Assembly (NCBI RefSeq): GCF_900176505.1
Contig: NZ_FWYB01000006.1
Location: forward strand, 231,817 to 295,816
Origin: Pedobacter nyackensis
GTDB taxonomy: Bacteria; Bacteroidota; Bacteroidia; Sphingobacteriales; Sphingobacteriaceae
Length of the DNA stretch: 64,000 nucleotides
Direction: 5' to 3'
Positions within the stretch are counted from its first letter, which is position 1. The number at the start of each line of letters is the position of its first letter. Shown piece by piece: positions 53,328 through 61,286 of this stretch. Made by a program: the position numbers and the translations under genes. The notes under the pieces were generated by a model. It did not search any database. It saw only the letters and a list, made by a program, of their open reading frames with translations, and was not told where the DNA came from.

Positions 53328-55508
53328 ATGAATAAAAAAACCTTAATTACATCTTTGCTAACCTGCTCATTACTCACGGTTGGCATTTTGCAATCAGGCT
53401 ACAAACCCTGGGAAGAGGGAATGTTTCCTTTAAGCGAAATCCATAAACTAGATTTAAAAAAGGCTGGTTTAAAAATCAGTCAGAATGAGATTTACAATCC
53501 AAATGGCACGAGCTTGGTCGACGCACTGGTAAATGTAGGCGGCTGCACCGGATCTTTCATTTCTAACCAGGGACTGATCATCACCAATCACCACTGCGCG
53601 TTCAGCGCTGTACAACTTGCAAGCACTCCTGAGCACGACTACCTCACCAATGGTTTTGTAGCTGCAAACCGTGAACAGGAAATCGAGGCAAAAGGATTAA
53701 CATGCCGTATCACTGACAGTTATGAAGATGTTTCAGATCGTGTTTTAGGTGCTGTTGCTCAGGTTACCGACCCTACATCAAGATTGAAACTTATTAATGA
53801 CGCCATGAAGAACATTGTGGTGGAAGCGGAGAAAAAAGACCCTACCATCCAAGCCGAAGTATCGGAAATGTTCATCGGAAAGACTTATGTACTATTCAGA
53901 TACAAAACCATTCAGGATGTACGCCTGGTATATGTTCCAAACCGTCAGATCGGAGAGTTTGGCGGAGAAACTGACAACTGGGTATGGCCGCGTCACACCG
54001 GCGACTTCTCTTTCATGCGTGCTTATGTAGCAGCAGACGGGTCGCCGGCCAAATATTCAAAGAAAAACGTTCCTTACACACCTAAAAAATTCCTTAAAGT
54101 AAACGCCAATGGCACAAATGAGGAAGATTTTGTTTTCATATTAGGTTACCCTGGTAAAACATTCCGCCACCGCCCTGCTCAGTTCATCGAGTACCAGCAA
54201 CAATTCGTATTGCCTTACGTATCGGAATTATATGATTTCCAGAATACGACAATGGAAAACGCAGGTAAAAAGGATAAAACTACTGAAATTAAACTGGCTA
54301 CCAGGATAAAAAGAAACGCCAATACATTAAAAAACTACAGGGGTAAACTACAGGGCTTAAAAGGAATCGACCTGATCTCACAAAAGAAGAATGAAGATGC
54401 TGCACTTGCCAAATTCATCAACAGCAATATTGACGTAAAAGCTCGGTATGGCAGTTTAATGTCAGACATCGACAACCTTTATAAGTTGATCAACGGGGAC
54501 GCTAAAAGAGACTTATGGTTAGCCCAAATATACAACTCAACAAGTGTTCTTGGCGTATCGAGAAACATTAACGCTTTTAAAACAGCGCTTGATGCACAAC
54601 CTGAAAACCAGAAAGAAGCATTCTTCAATCAAAACAAACCACGTTTAAAATCGTTCTTAGCGGGAATCTACGAGGCTTACGACATTGATGCTGACAGAAA
54701 AATCTTTAAAAGAATGTTGAGCGACGCTTCTGCTTTCTCGGCAGATCAATCTGTAAACGCCGTAGACAAGCTTACGAACAAGTCTGCATATAGTGAGAAG
54801 GTAATTGAGGATTATGTAACGAATACGTTCAAGAACAGTAAACTTACAGACACCAGTTACGTTTACAACACACTTTTAAAGTCCACAAAATCATTCTCTA
54901 GCTATAGTGACAACCTCTTATCTTTCGAAAAAGATATAGCAGCACAAATTGCGGCTTTAAAACCTGAAAAAGATCGCAGAGAAGGCGTATTGAATAAACT
55001 AATGGGCGATTATGTGAATGTAAAAGAAAAATTCCTTAAAAAGGATTTCGTACCTGATGCAAATAGCACCTTGCGACTTACTTATGGCTATGTAAGAGGA
55101 TACTGGCCTGCAGACGCATCTTATATGCGTCCATACACCACGATTAAAGGAATATTAGAAAAAGGCACAAGCGGAAAGCCTGACTTCAGCTACCCTGCTC
55201 AAATCAGGGCACTATGGGAGGCTAAAGACTTTGGTCCCTTTGCTAAAAAAGACCTGAAAGATGTACCTGTTGCATTTTTATACAACATGGATACTACTGG
55301 TGGCAATTCTGGCTCTCCAATCATGAATGCACAAGGAGAACTGATTGGTGTAAACTTCGACAGAGCTTATGGTGCTACAATTAACGATTATGCATGGAAC
55401 GAAAGTTACAGCAGATCTATTGGAGTTGATATCCGTTATGTACTATGGGTAGCTTCAAAAATTGATAAAGCGAATTTCCTGTTAAAAGAAATGGGCGTTA
55501 AAATTTAA
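53328..55508 (+). CDS. S46 family dipeptidyl-peptidase, DPP11-like
   Basis: 726 residues with a signal peptide (MNKKTLITSLLTCSLLTVGI), so periplasmic. The triad is visible: His in LIITNHHCAFSAVQ, Asp in GGETDNWVWPRHTGDFSF and Ser in DTTGGNSGSPIMNAQG near residue 662. Eighteen residues after the Ser is the Arg of NFDRAYGA. In P. gingivalis this position (673) is Arg in the Asp/Glu-specific DPP11 and Gly in DPP7, so acidic P1 specificity is predicted. It trims dipeptides from extracellular peptides for uptake. A good terminator follows. Confidence 0.93.
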   Translation: MNKKTLITSLLTCSLLTVGILQSGYKPWEEGMFPLSEIHKLDLKKAGLKISQNEIYNPNGTSLVDALVNVGGCTGSFISNQGLIITNHHCAFSAVQLASTPEHDYLTNGFVAANREQEIEAKGLTCRITDSYEDVSDRVLGAVAQVTDPTSRLKLINDAMKNIVVEAEKKDPTIQAEVSEMFIGKTYVLFRYKTIQDVRLVYVPNRQIGEFGGETDNWVWPRHTGDFSFMRAYVAADGSPAKYSKKNVPYTPKKFLKVNANGTNEEDFVFILGYPGKTFRHRPAQFIEYQQQFVLPYVSELYDFQNTTMENAGKKDKTTEIKLATRIKRNANTLKNYRGKLQGLKGIDLISQKKNEDAALAKFINSNIDVKARYGSLMSDIDNLYKLINGDAKRDLWLAQIYNSTSVLGVSRNINAFKTALDAQPENQKEAFFNQNKPRLKSFLAGIYEAYDIDADRKIFKRMLSDASAFSADQSVNAVDKLTNKSAYSEKVIEDYVTNTFKNSKLTDTSYVYNTLLKSTKSFSSYSDNLLSFEKDIAAQIAALKPEKDRREGVLNKLMGDYVNVKEKFLKKDFVPDANSTLRLTYGYVRGYWPADASYMRPYTTIKGILEKGTSGKPDFSYPAQIRALWEAKDFGPFAKKDLKDVPVAFLYNMDTTGGNSGSPIMNAQGELIGVNFDRAYGATINDYAWNESYSRSIGVDIRYVLWVASKIDKANFLLKEMGVKI

Positions 55509-55535
55509 CACTTAGAAACAAAGCATAAACTGAAG

Positions 55536-55562
55536 GCCATCCTTAACAGGATGGCTTTTTTA
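55536..55562 (+). terminator. Terminator after the S46 peptidase gene
   Basis: Perfect 8-nt arms (55536-55543, 55548-55555), 4-nt loop, then a run of T. Confidence 0.85.
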
Positions 55563-55575
55563 AAACACAAAATAC

Positions 55576-55827
55576 ATGAGAGTAATAGCAGAACTACCAC
55601 ATCCGGAATGCAAGATCACCCTGTTTAATATGAATCAAAAATACATCATCAAGTTTGAGCAGGGAACACTTGAGCAGAGTTACAAACTATCAGAACTAGA
55701 CTTGAGTGGAGGGGGCGCAAATGAGATTTTTCAGATCCTGGATGAAGCATTTATTGCGACAGTAGTAGAACGTTTTAAGACGATGAGATCCGATTTCTCG
55801 GCAGCCTACAACAGACAACAGTATTAA
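55576..55827 (+). CDS. Small conserved hypothetical protein
   Basis: 83 residues: MRVIAELPHPECKITLFNMN at the start, then KYIIKFEQGTLEQSYKLSEL. No signal peptide or membrane segment; likely a small alpha-beta protein of the kind found widely in Sphingobacteria with no assigned function. The ATG lies just after the S46 terminator, so it needs its own promoter. A stop-interrupted relative is at 57223-57333, which supports that this family is real. Confidence 0.65.
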   Translation: MRVIAELPHPECKITLFNMNQKYIIKFEQGTLEQSYKLSELDLSGGGANEIFQILDEAFIATVVERFKTMRSDFSAAYNRQQY

Positions 55828-56148
55828 TAGAGATAAAACAAGATAACCAACTGTAATACAGAAACAATAAACACACCACAAAATTATATTTCGTAATTAA
55901 ACCGACACTTATTACATTCTACCCACTTTTAATAAACAAAAAGTTAAATAAACAACAGGTATCAATGTTGATTTACAGATACTTAAATTGTTACGCAGAA
56001 TATAATTTTGGAGCGTTAAAATGCCAAACATGATAAAAGTTCAGTACTTTTACTAGATATACACTACCTTGCAATAACCATGAAACCTTCAGGAGTTTAC
56101 ACTCGCAAATGATAGCTTCATAACCGATAAAAAACAAATTATATAGTG
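55828..56148. other. AT-rich intergenic stretch
   Basis: 321 nt. It holds a -7 box at 56003-56010 for the following lipoprotein gene; nothing else was recognised. Confidence 0.6.
56003..56010 (+). promoter_or_regulatory. Predicted -7 box for the lipoprotein gene
   Basis: TAATTTTG, full match to TAnnTTTG. Leader of about 132 nt to ATG 56149. Confidence 0.45.
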
Positions 56149-56721
56149 ATGAAAAACAGTCGCCTAAACATAGCTTTACTTTCTCTAATTTTTGCATTTA
56201 CCTCGTGCAAAAAAATATCAGAGAGCATTCAGCAAGACATCATCGTGAATGACACCACCTCTTTTGAAATCCCTGTATTGAGTAACATTAATAGTCCGGC
56301 AACTATTGCAGGTATCCCATCACATCTTAACCTTGAAGAGCAGTTAAGAAACACCCCAAACAATTTCACGATTGAACATATTACAGCAGTTAAAATGAAA
56401 AGTTTAGCCTTGTTATTGGATTCTATCAAAATAGATTTAAAAAATATTATTGACACCAACAACAATTTTGGCAATCTAGAAACGATAAGGTTTAGAATTG
56501 CAACTGGTGGAAATGTCAGCAATATAGCCAATGCGAGCGTTACTTCAAGTTCAATAAGTGGTTCCCTTTCATTAACTCCCGATATTCTTCCTGATACCTT
56601 AAAATCATTTATTATCCAACCATCAAGAACATATAATATCGTCGTTAAAGCAAAAACGGCTACCGCTACTCCAATGAAGGTAAAAGCAAGGGCAGTCTAC
56701 ACGATTACACTATCTAAATAA
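56149..56721 (+). CDS. Hypothetical lipoprotein
   Basis: 190 residues from ATG 56149; a GTG one codon before is less likely. Lipoprotein signal with LLSLIFAFTSCKK, lipid Cys near residue 20. The body is rich in Ser, Thr, Asn and beta-prone segments (RFRIATGGNVSNIANASV and SSSISGSLSLTPDI), suggesting a small beta-sandwich exposed in the periplasm or on the surface. No family recognised. Confidence 0.68.
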   Translation: MKNSRLNIALLSLIFAFTSCKKISESIQQDIIVNDTTSFEIPVLSNINSPATIAGIPSHLNLEEQLRNTPNNFTIEHITAVKMKSLALLLDSIKIDLKNIIDTNNNFGNLETIRFRIATGGNVSNIANASVTSSSISGSLSLTPDILPDTLKSFIIQPSRTYNIVVKAKTATATPMKVKARAVYTITLSK

Positions 56722-56752
56722 GAGTATAGGTCAGATTAACATAAAAAATCCT

Positions 56753-56760
56753 TATATTTG
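56753..56760 (+). promoter_or_regulatory. Predicted -7 box, long leader to the 61-residue gene
   Basis: TATATTTG, full match to TAnnTTTG. The transcript would have a leader of about 195 nt before ATG 56962, containing a short CCAAT/ATTGG stem near 56805-56826. Long leaders are typical of cold-shock genes. Confidence 0.4.
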
Positions 56761-56961
56761 CATAAAACGGGATATTCATTACACTATTCTCTTAATATTA
56801 CTTGCCAATTAATCCTTTGATTGGGTTTCAAATTCTACTGGTTGCTGATCCGTTGCCACCCCAGAATTAATTACATTGCCCCTATGGTTACACGAATCAT
56901 ATTGCAGGCTACAACAGGTAAGAGCAGAGAAAAGTTATTTTTTAACTAATACATTGAATTT

Positions 56962-57147
56962 ATGGCTAAATCTCAGGCTACCTTCATGAAGAAGCAACTA
57001 GAAAAGAACAGACAAAAGAAGAAAGAAGATAAAGAACAACGTAAGCTGGAGCGTCAGCAAAATTCTACCGGAGGTGATCTGGAAAGCATGATGGCCTGGG
57101 TTAATGAGTTTGGAGAAATCGTCAACACTCCTCCTGAAAAGAAATAG
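56962..57147 (+). CDS. Cold-shock-protein N-terminal domain-like orphan
   Basis: 61 residues: basic helical start MAKSQATFMKKQLEKNRQKK, then a Lys/Glu-rich run, then GGDLESMMAWVNEFGEIVNT and PPEKK. In Bacteroidota this pattern is the N-terminal extension of many CspA-family proteins, which goes on into a cold-shock DNA-binding domain. Here the frame stops before any such domain and a terminator follows, so it is a stand-alone version. It could bind RNA through the basic helix; function unknown. Confidence 0.68.
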   Translation: MAKSQATFMKKQLEKNRQKKKEDKEQRKLERQQNSTGGDLESMMAWVNEFGEIVNTPPEKK

Positions 57148-57158
57148 ATCTTATCAAA

Positions 57159-57184
57159 AGCTACCTCAAAGGTGGCTTTTTTTT
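57159..57184 (+). terminator. Terminator after the 61-residue gene
   Basis: Arms 57159-57166 and 57170-57177 (one G-U pair) with a 3-nt loop, then a run of seven T. Confidence 0.85.
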
Positions 57185-57222
57185 ATATTTCCCACATAAA
57201 ACTAAAAACAGTTTAGAATGTC

Positions 57223-57333
57223 ATGTACATCGTTATTCGTAATGAGCAATATTTTATTACTTTTGAGAAAGGAACGATAGAATAAGCTCGATTTGTTGTG
57301 ACGATACTTCAGAAAGTTTTAGATAGTAAGTAA
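57223..57333 (+). pseudogene. Stop-interrupted relative of the 83-residue protein
   Basis: An ATG at 57223 opens 20 codons that end NEQYFITFEKGTIE, then TAA (57283-57285), then 15 more codons in the same frame to a TAA at 57331. NEQYFITFEKGTIE aligns with NQKYIIKFEQGTLE of the intact gene at 55576, and the TAA sits exactly where that gene has CAG (Gln). A single C-to-T change of CAA would explain it. The second half ends LQKVLDSK. It lies 10 nt before the phosphopantetheinyl transferase start. Confidence 0.55.
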
Positions 57334-57342
57334 CCAATTATT

Positions 57343-58065
57343 ATGATTGATTTGCCAGCAGGTGACATAAATTGGCTTACTTTTAAAAAGGAAGCATGCC
57401 TTATTAAGGATAGAGAGACACATCTTTTTAAGATCGAAGTCGACACATACTTCGATCTTATCCAAGATACTTATATTGATATTCTTAACGATCAGGAAAT
57501 AACAAAGGCTAGCCGTTTTTTAAAGACTAAGGATGCAGAAAGCTATATTGTAACCAGGTATGTATTGCGCAATCTTTTAGCACATTTTGTTCTAATCCCT
57601 CCCGCAGACATTCATTTCCATTTCAGTTCGGATAAAAAGCCTAAGGTTGATGGAATTGAATTTAATATTTCTCATAGCGGTAACTTTATTATAATAGCGA
57701 TAAGTCTAGCTCCCATTGGAATTGACATTGAGTTTATCAATCAAAATTTCGATTTCGATCCGTTGATGAACGCTATTTTTAATGAAGAGGAATCTTCCTT
57801 AATTAATAAAAATGCCGATAGATTACTTTGGTTTTATGTCTTATGGACTAGGAAAGAAGCCATATTGAAAGCCTCGGGAGAGGGATTGACAGAGGACCTG
57901 ACTAAACTCAATGTGGTTGCGCCTATAGTCGGCCGATTTGACACATACTTCGAGGTTAAAAGCCTCCTGTTAGACCAGAATTACGTAATAGGTTTGGCTA
58001 CCGAGGTACCTGACAGCACTATTCATTATTGGAATTTTCAACCGCCCTCTTTAATTCTAAGTTAG
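57343..58065 (+). CDS. 4'-phosphopantetheinyl transferase (Sfp type)
   Basis: 240 residues, two-domain Sfp/Gsp size. KPKVDGIEFNISHSGNFIII and APIGIDIEFINQNFD hold the conserved Asp for magnesium; FNEEE and LWTRKEAILKASGEGL are the C-terminal family motif. It transfers phosphopantetheine from CoA to carrier proteins. No polyketide or peptide synthetase is in the window; it may serve a distant cluster or the fatty-acid carrier. Convergent with the glycosyltransferase run. Confidence 0.9.
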   Translation: MIDLPAGDINWLTFKKEACLIKDRETHLFKIEVDTYFDLIQDTYIDILNDQEITKASRFLKTKDAESYIVTRYVLRNLLAHFVLIPPADIHFHFSSDKKPKVDGIEFNISHSGNFIIIAISLAPIGIDIEFINQNFDFDPLMNAIFNEEESSLINKNADRLLWFYVLWTRKEAILKASGEGLTEDLTKLNVVAPIVGRFDTYFEVKSLLLDQNYVIGLATEVPDSTIHYWNFQPPSLILS

Positions 58066-58078
58066 AAAAGGAATACAA

Positions 58079-59245
58079 TTACTTTCTCTTAGATTTTTCC
58101 CAGGCTGCGCTTTGATTTTTTCTGAAATATCTAACGATCCCTGCTATTACTGCATAGTTCATTACACAAAAATAGTACGGAATAAAAAAGGCTTTAATGC
58201 GTATATTTCTACTCTCAAAAAACAAACCAGTAAGGCTAAGCAAGTAAAACAACACCTGGCCTACAAATAGTACCCAGTAAATTTCTGCTCCTCCTTTTAA
58301 AACAATCAAGCCATTTAATACAAAGACAAGAATCAATAAAAATGGTGTGATGGTCCACCTTAAAACACGATGACTGATGTATTGAAAAGTAAGAATTGGA
58401 TAATAAAATGGGTTTGCAGCTACTTTTAACCTTAAGATAGATTGCATTCCTCCTGCTGCTATTCTTACCTTTCTTTTCAATTCTTCCTTTGAATTGGCAG
58501 ATGCCGTTTCCATTGCATAAGCATCCGGCTCGTAAGCAATGACGAATCCTTTCTCTGCGATTCTCATAGCAATCATATGATCATCAATGATCGTATCTGC
58601 CTCAACAGGCTGATAAAGCGCTGTTCTTATACTGAACAACTCTCCTGCAGCACCAACATTGGAATACAAATCATAATCCCATTTCTTAAGTTTAGATTCA
58701 TATTTCCAGTAAAAACCCTCACCTGCCGAACTGGCATCAGCCTTTTCCTCTACCAGAATCCTTTTCTCGCCGGCTACAGCGCCCACTTTAGTGTTTTGAT
58801 AGTGTTTTACTAATTCAAGAATAGCCCTACTGTTGAGAAAGGTATTGGCATCAGTAAAAACAGTCACTTCACCAGTAATAAAAGGTATGGCCCTTTTGAT
58901 TGCGGCCATTTTGCCCGAACGGATATCTTCATGTAACAACACTACTTCAGGAAATCCTCTTACAAGCTCAGCAGTCCGATCCGTTGAACCGTCTGTAATA
59001 ATTATAATCTGAATCTTATCCTTAGGGTAATCTAGGTTTAAAGTATTGGTTATTTTCTCGACAATAATGTCCTCTTCATTATAGGCTGCAATCAGCAAAC
59101 TAACGCTAGGAAGCACTACATCACCTGTAAAAATAAAAGGTTTCACCAAAAATCGCTTAATCTTGACCAGGAAATACAATAAAAAACCATACCCCACAAA
59201 CGTATAAATGATTAAAAAAAGACTAATCCAAAAAGCTACAATCAT
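58079..59245 (-). CDS. Membrane glycosyltransferase family 2
   Basis: 388 residues. One N-terminal helix (FWISLFLIIYTFVGYGFLLY), then the GT-A catalytic domain: SVSLLIAAYNEEDIIVEKIT, IIIITDGSTDRT, VFTDANTFL (DxD equivalent) and DTIIDDHMIAMRI, and three C-terminal membrane helices. The layout is that of processive or membrane GT2 enzymes like poly-GlcNAc or cellulose-synthase relatives, but without a clear QxxRW. Third gene of a reverse-strand trio of glycosyltransferases, 6 nt after the one before. Confidence 0.87.
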   Translation of the reverse strand: MIVAFWISLFLIIYTFVGYGFLLYFLVKIKRFLVKPFIFTGDVVLPSVSLLIAAYNEEDIIVEKITNTLNLDYPKDKIQIIIITDGSTDRTAELVRGFPEVVLLHEDIRSGKMAAIKRAIPFITGEVTVFTDANTFLNSRAILELVKHYQNTKVGAVAGEKRILVEEKADASSAGEGFYWKYESKLKKWDYDLYSNVGAAGELFSIRTALYQPVEADTIIDDHMIAMRIAEKGFVIAYEPDAYAMETASANSKEELKRKVRIAAGGMQSILRLKVAANPFYYPILTFQYISHRVLRWTITPFLLILVFVLNGLIVLKGGAEIYWVLFVGQVLFYLLSLTGLFFESRNIRIKAFFIPYYFCVMNYAVIAGIVRYFRKNQSAAWEKSKRK

Positions 59246-59251
59246 TTGTTA

Positions 59252-60163
59252 CTATATTTTAATACCGAGGTTATCACTATTTTTTGATTTTTTAAAGTTC
59301 CACCACACACCTTTCAAAACCCATTTAATCAAATCCCATCTTCCCTTTAAAAGGTATGCAAAAATCTGTTTACTACATGCAAAGGAGATATAGTAAATGC
59401 TAAAAAGAAAAGTGTTTATGCTGCTGGTATTTCTTCTGATAAAAAGCATTCTGTTCCTTGTCATGAAATACGTTTTGATATGACTCCCTTTACCAACGCT
59501 CATAGACTCCTTGTGGTAAACTTTTGTTTTACCGGTAAACCAGATCTTTTTACCGGCTTTCTTAAATTTTTCGCACCAGTCCAGCTCTTCATAATACAAA
59601 AAGAACTGTTCAGCCATCAGACCAACATGTTTCAGTTCGTCTCTACGACACATCATAGCTGCGCCATGGCAATAACCAGTCTCTCTACTATCCAGGTCAT
59701 ACTGACCAATATTTGTCTCCATACTCCCTATCCCTTTATTGCGACAGGTCAGATAATTCATTTCTGTAAAACCGGCATACTGTATCACCTGAGGTTGTTC
59801 GAAATAAAGCAATAGCGGCGATAAAATCCCAATTTCCGGATGATGTTCAAATTCAGCAGTCATTACCGAAATAAGATCAGCAGAAATCTCCGTATCGTTG
59901 TTTAAGAGCAACAGATAGTCGCCCTTGGCTACTTTAATCCCGAGGTTATTACCACCGGCAAAACCTAGATTAACAACTGATTTGATATAAACTAAATCAG
60001 GATACACTGCTTTGTAGGCTTCTTTATGGTCTTCCTTACTCCCATTATCTACCAAAATCACTTCCACACGATCTCCTATAGTATTTTCTTTTACTGACCT
60101 CAGAAAATCAAGTGTGACCTGCGGTTGATTAAAGTTTACAGTAATTATAGAGGTTACTTTCAT
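59252..60163 (-). CDS. Glycosyltransferase family 2 (rhamnosyltransferase-like)
   Basis: 303 residues. SIITVNFNQPQVTLDFLRSV at the start, VILVDNGSKED near residue 38, YLLLLNNDTEIS near 92 with the DxE/DxD metal site, and YYEELDWCEKFKKAGKKIWF near 195 are marks of the WbbL-like GT2 group. Soluble or peripheral at the inner membrane. Middle gene of the trio. Confidence 0.9.
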   Translation of the reverse strand: MKVTSIITVNFNQPQVTLDFLRSVKENTIGDRVEVILVDNGSKEDHKEAYKAVYPDLVYIKSVVNLGFAGGNNLGIKVAKGDYLLLLNNDTEISADLISVMTAEFEHHPEIGILSPLLLYFEQPQVIQYAGFTEMNYLTCRNKGIGSMETNIGQYDLDSRETGYCHGAAMMCRRDELKHVGLMAEQFFLYYEELDWCEKFKKAGKKIWFTGKTKVYHKESMSVGKGSHIKTYFMTRNRMLFIRRNTSSINTFLFSIYYISFACSKQIFAYLLKGRWDLIKWVLKGVWWNFKKSKNSDNLGIKI

Positions 60164-60196
60164 TTAAGGTAAATGTAATCTTTTATCGATAGCCTT

Positions 60197-61057
60197 TCAA
60201 GCCCGATCAATAAATTCATCAATCTCATCTAAAATAACCGAATCTATTGCGGCATCAAATTTCCTGGCAAAAAGCATATCAGATTTAACCACGGCATCCA
60301 GGTCTGCTGCTTGGAGAATTTTTGGGCTAGCATCCCCTTTAGGAAAAAAGATATAGCGCAGATTTCCATTTACAATTTTAGCACTTAAAGGCGAATTCAT
60401 TAATATCGTAGGAATTACAAACTCATCTGTTCCCCAACAAAACCTCAGAAAGTTACTTAGTCCTTTTTCTTTCTTAAAAGCATTCAGGAGATATTCCGCA
60501 CATTCATCGTTAATCATCCACCAGCTTGCCTTGCTCCCTCCATATAGCTTTACAGGCAAAGGAAACTTCCGTTTTGGGAGTACCTTATTGATAATACGTT
60601 CAACAAAAAACTTATATGGAAAATTAAAATCTGTCAAATGATATTTATCAAAGCGCTGAACAGCGGAGTCCCACCATTTAGAGGTATGATCTTCTTCATA
60701 GTAAATAAAGGACTTTTCTGCATTTTCCAATAAAAAATCATGAATCCACTTATTGGATCTAAGCGGATAATCCTGAGCACTCAACAAATTATAAAATTTA
60801 TAGACCCGGCTACTTTCATGAGCTTCTTGGAGTGAATTGACCATAGCCTGCAAAGTGCTGTAACCTCCCCAATTACATTCAATGCGCTTTTGTATAAAAA
60901 ATACGCTAGCTATATCTTTCAAAAACAGGAAAGGTCCAATATCTATTTTTTGATCAATATGTATGTAAAAATCAAAATCAGGATATTGCATCCTTTTTAT
61001 CAATCGCGCCAATTGTTGCGGATTTTTATGTGCTATTATTATATGTGCTATTCGCAT
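60197..61057 (-). CDS. Beta-1,6-N-acetylglucosaminyltransferase-like (GT14)
   Basis: 286 residues from ATG 61057 (MRIAHIIIAHKNPQQLARLI); an in-frame ATG at 61087 would add ten residues not fitting the family. YKFYNLLSAQDYPLRSNKWI matches the core-2/I-branching GT14 pattern, as do YGGSKASWWMINDECAEYLL and FCWGTDEFVIPTILMNS. Bacterial members add branching sugars, including xylose or GlcNAc, to surface glycans. First gene of the reverse-strand trio; no clear -7 box seen upstream. Confidence 0.87.
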   Translation of the reverse strand: MRIAHIIIAHKNPQQLARLIKRMQYPDFDFYIHIDQKIDIGPFLFLKDIASVFFIQKRIECNWGGYSTLQAMVNSLQEAHESSRVYKFYNLLSAQDYPLRSNKWIHDFLLENAEKSFIYYEEDHTSKWWDSAVQRFDKYHLTDFNFPYKFFVERIINKVLPKRKFPLPVKLYGGSKASWWMINDECAEYLLNAFKKEKGLSNFLRFCWGTDEFVIPTILMNSPLSAKIVNGNLRYIFFPKGDASPKILQAADLDAVVKSDMLFARKFDAAIDSVILDEIDEFIDRA

Positions 61058-61286
61058 TCTAAATATTGGCGTTTCTGCTGACTGCAAAAGTCAGTGCTAA
61101 ATAAATTTTAAGAAGGGAAATGTAATAATACAATATTTTTACGTTATAAAATAAAATATGCTCCACCTTTCGTCGGCATATATCATTCTTTAAAAATAAG
61201 AAAAATTGTTATTTTATGTACAAATACATATTATAACTTATGATTTTCTTTTCCTAAGTAATAATTAAGTAAAAAATTGAGTTCTA

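Noticed and set aside
57181..57342. Small RNA gene before the phosphopantetheinyl transferase
   Set aside because: The stretch is better explained by a terminator followed by the relic coding sequence.
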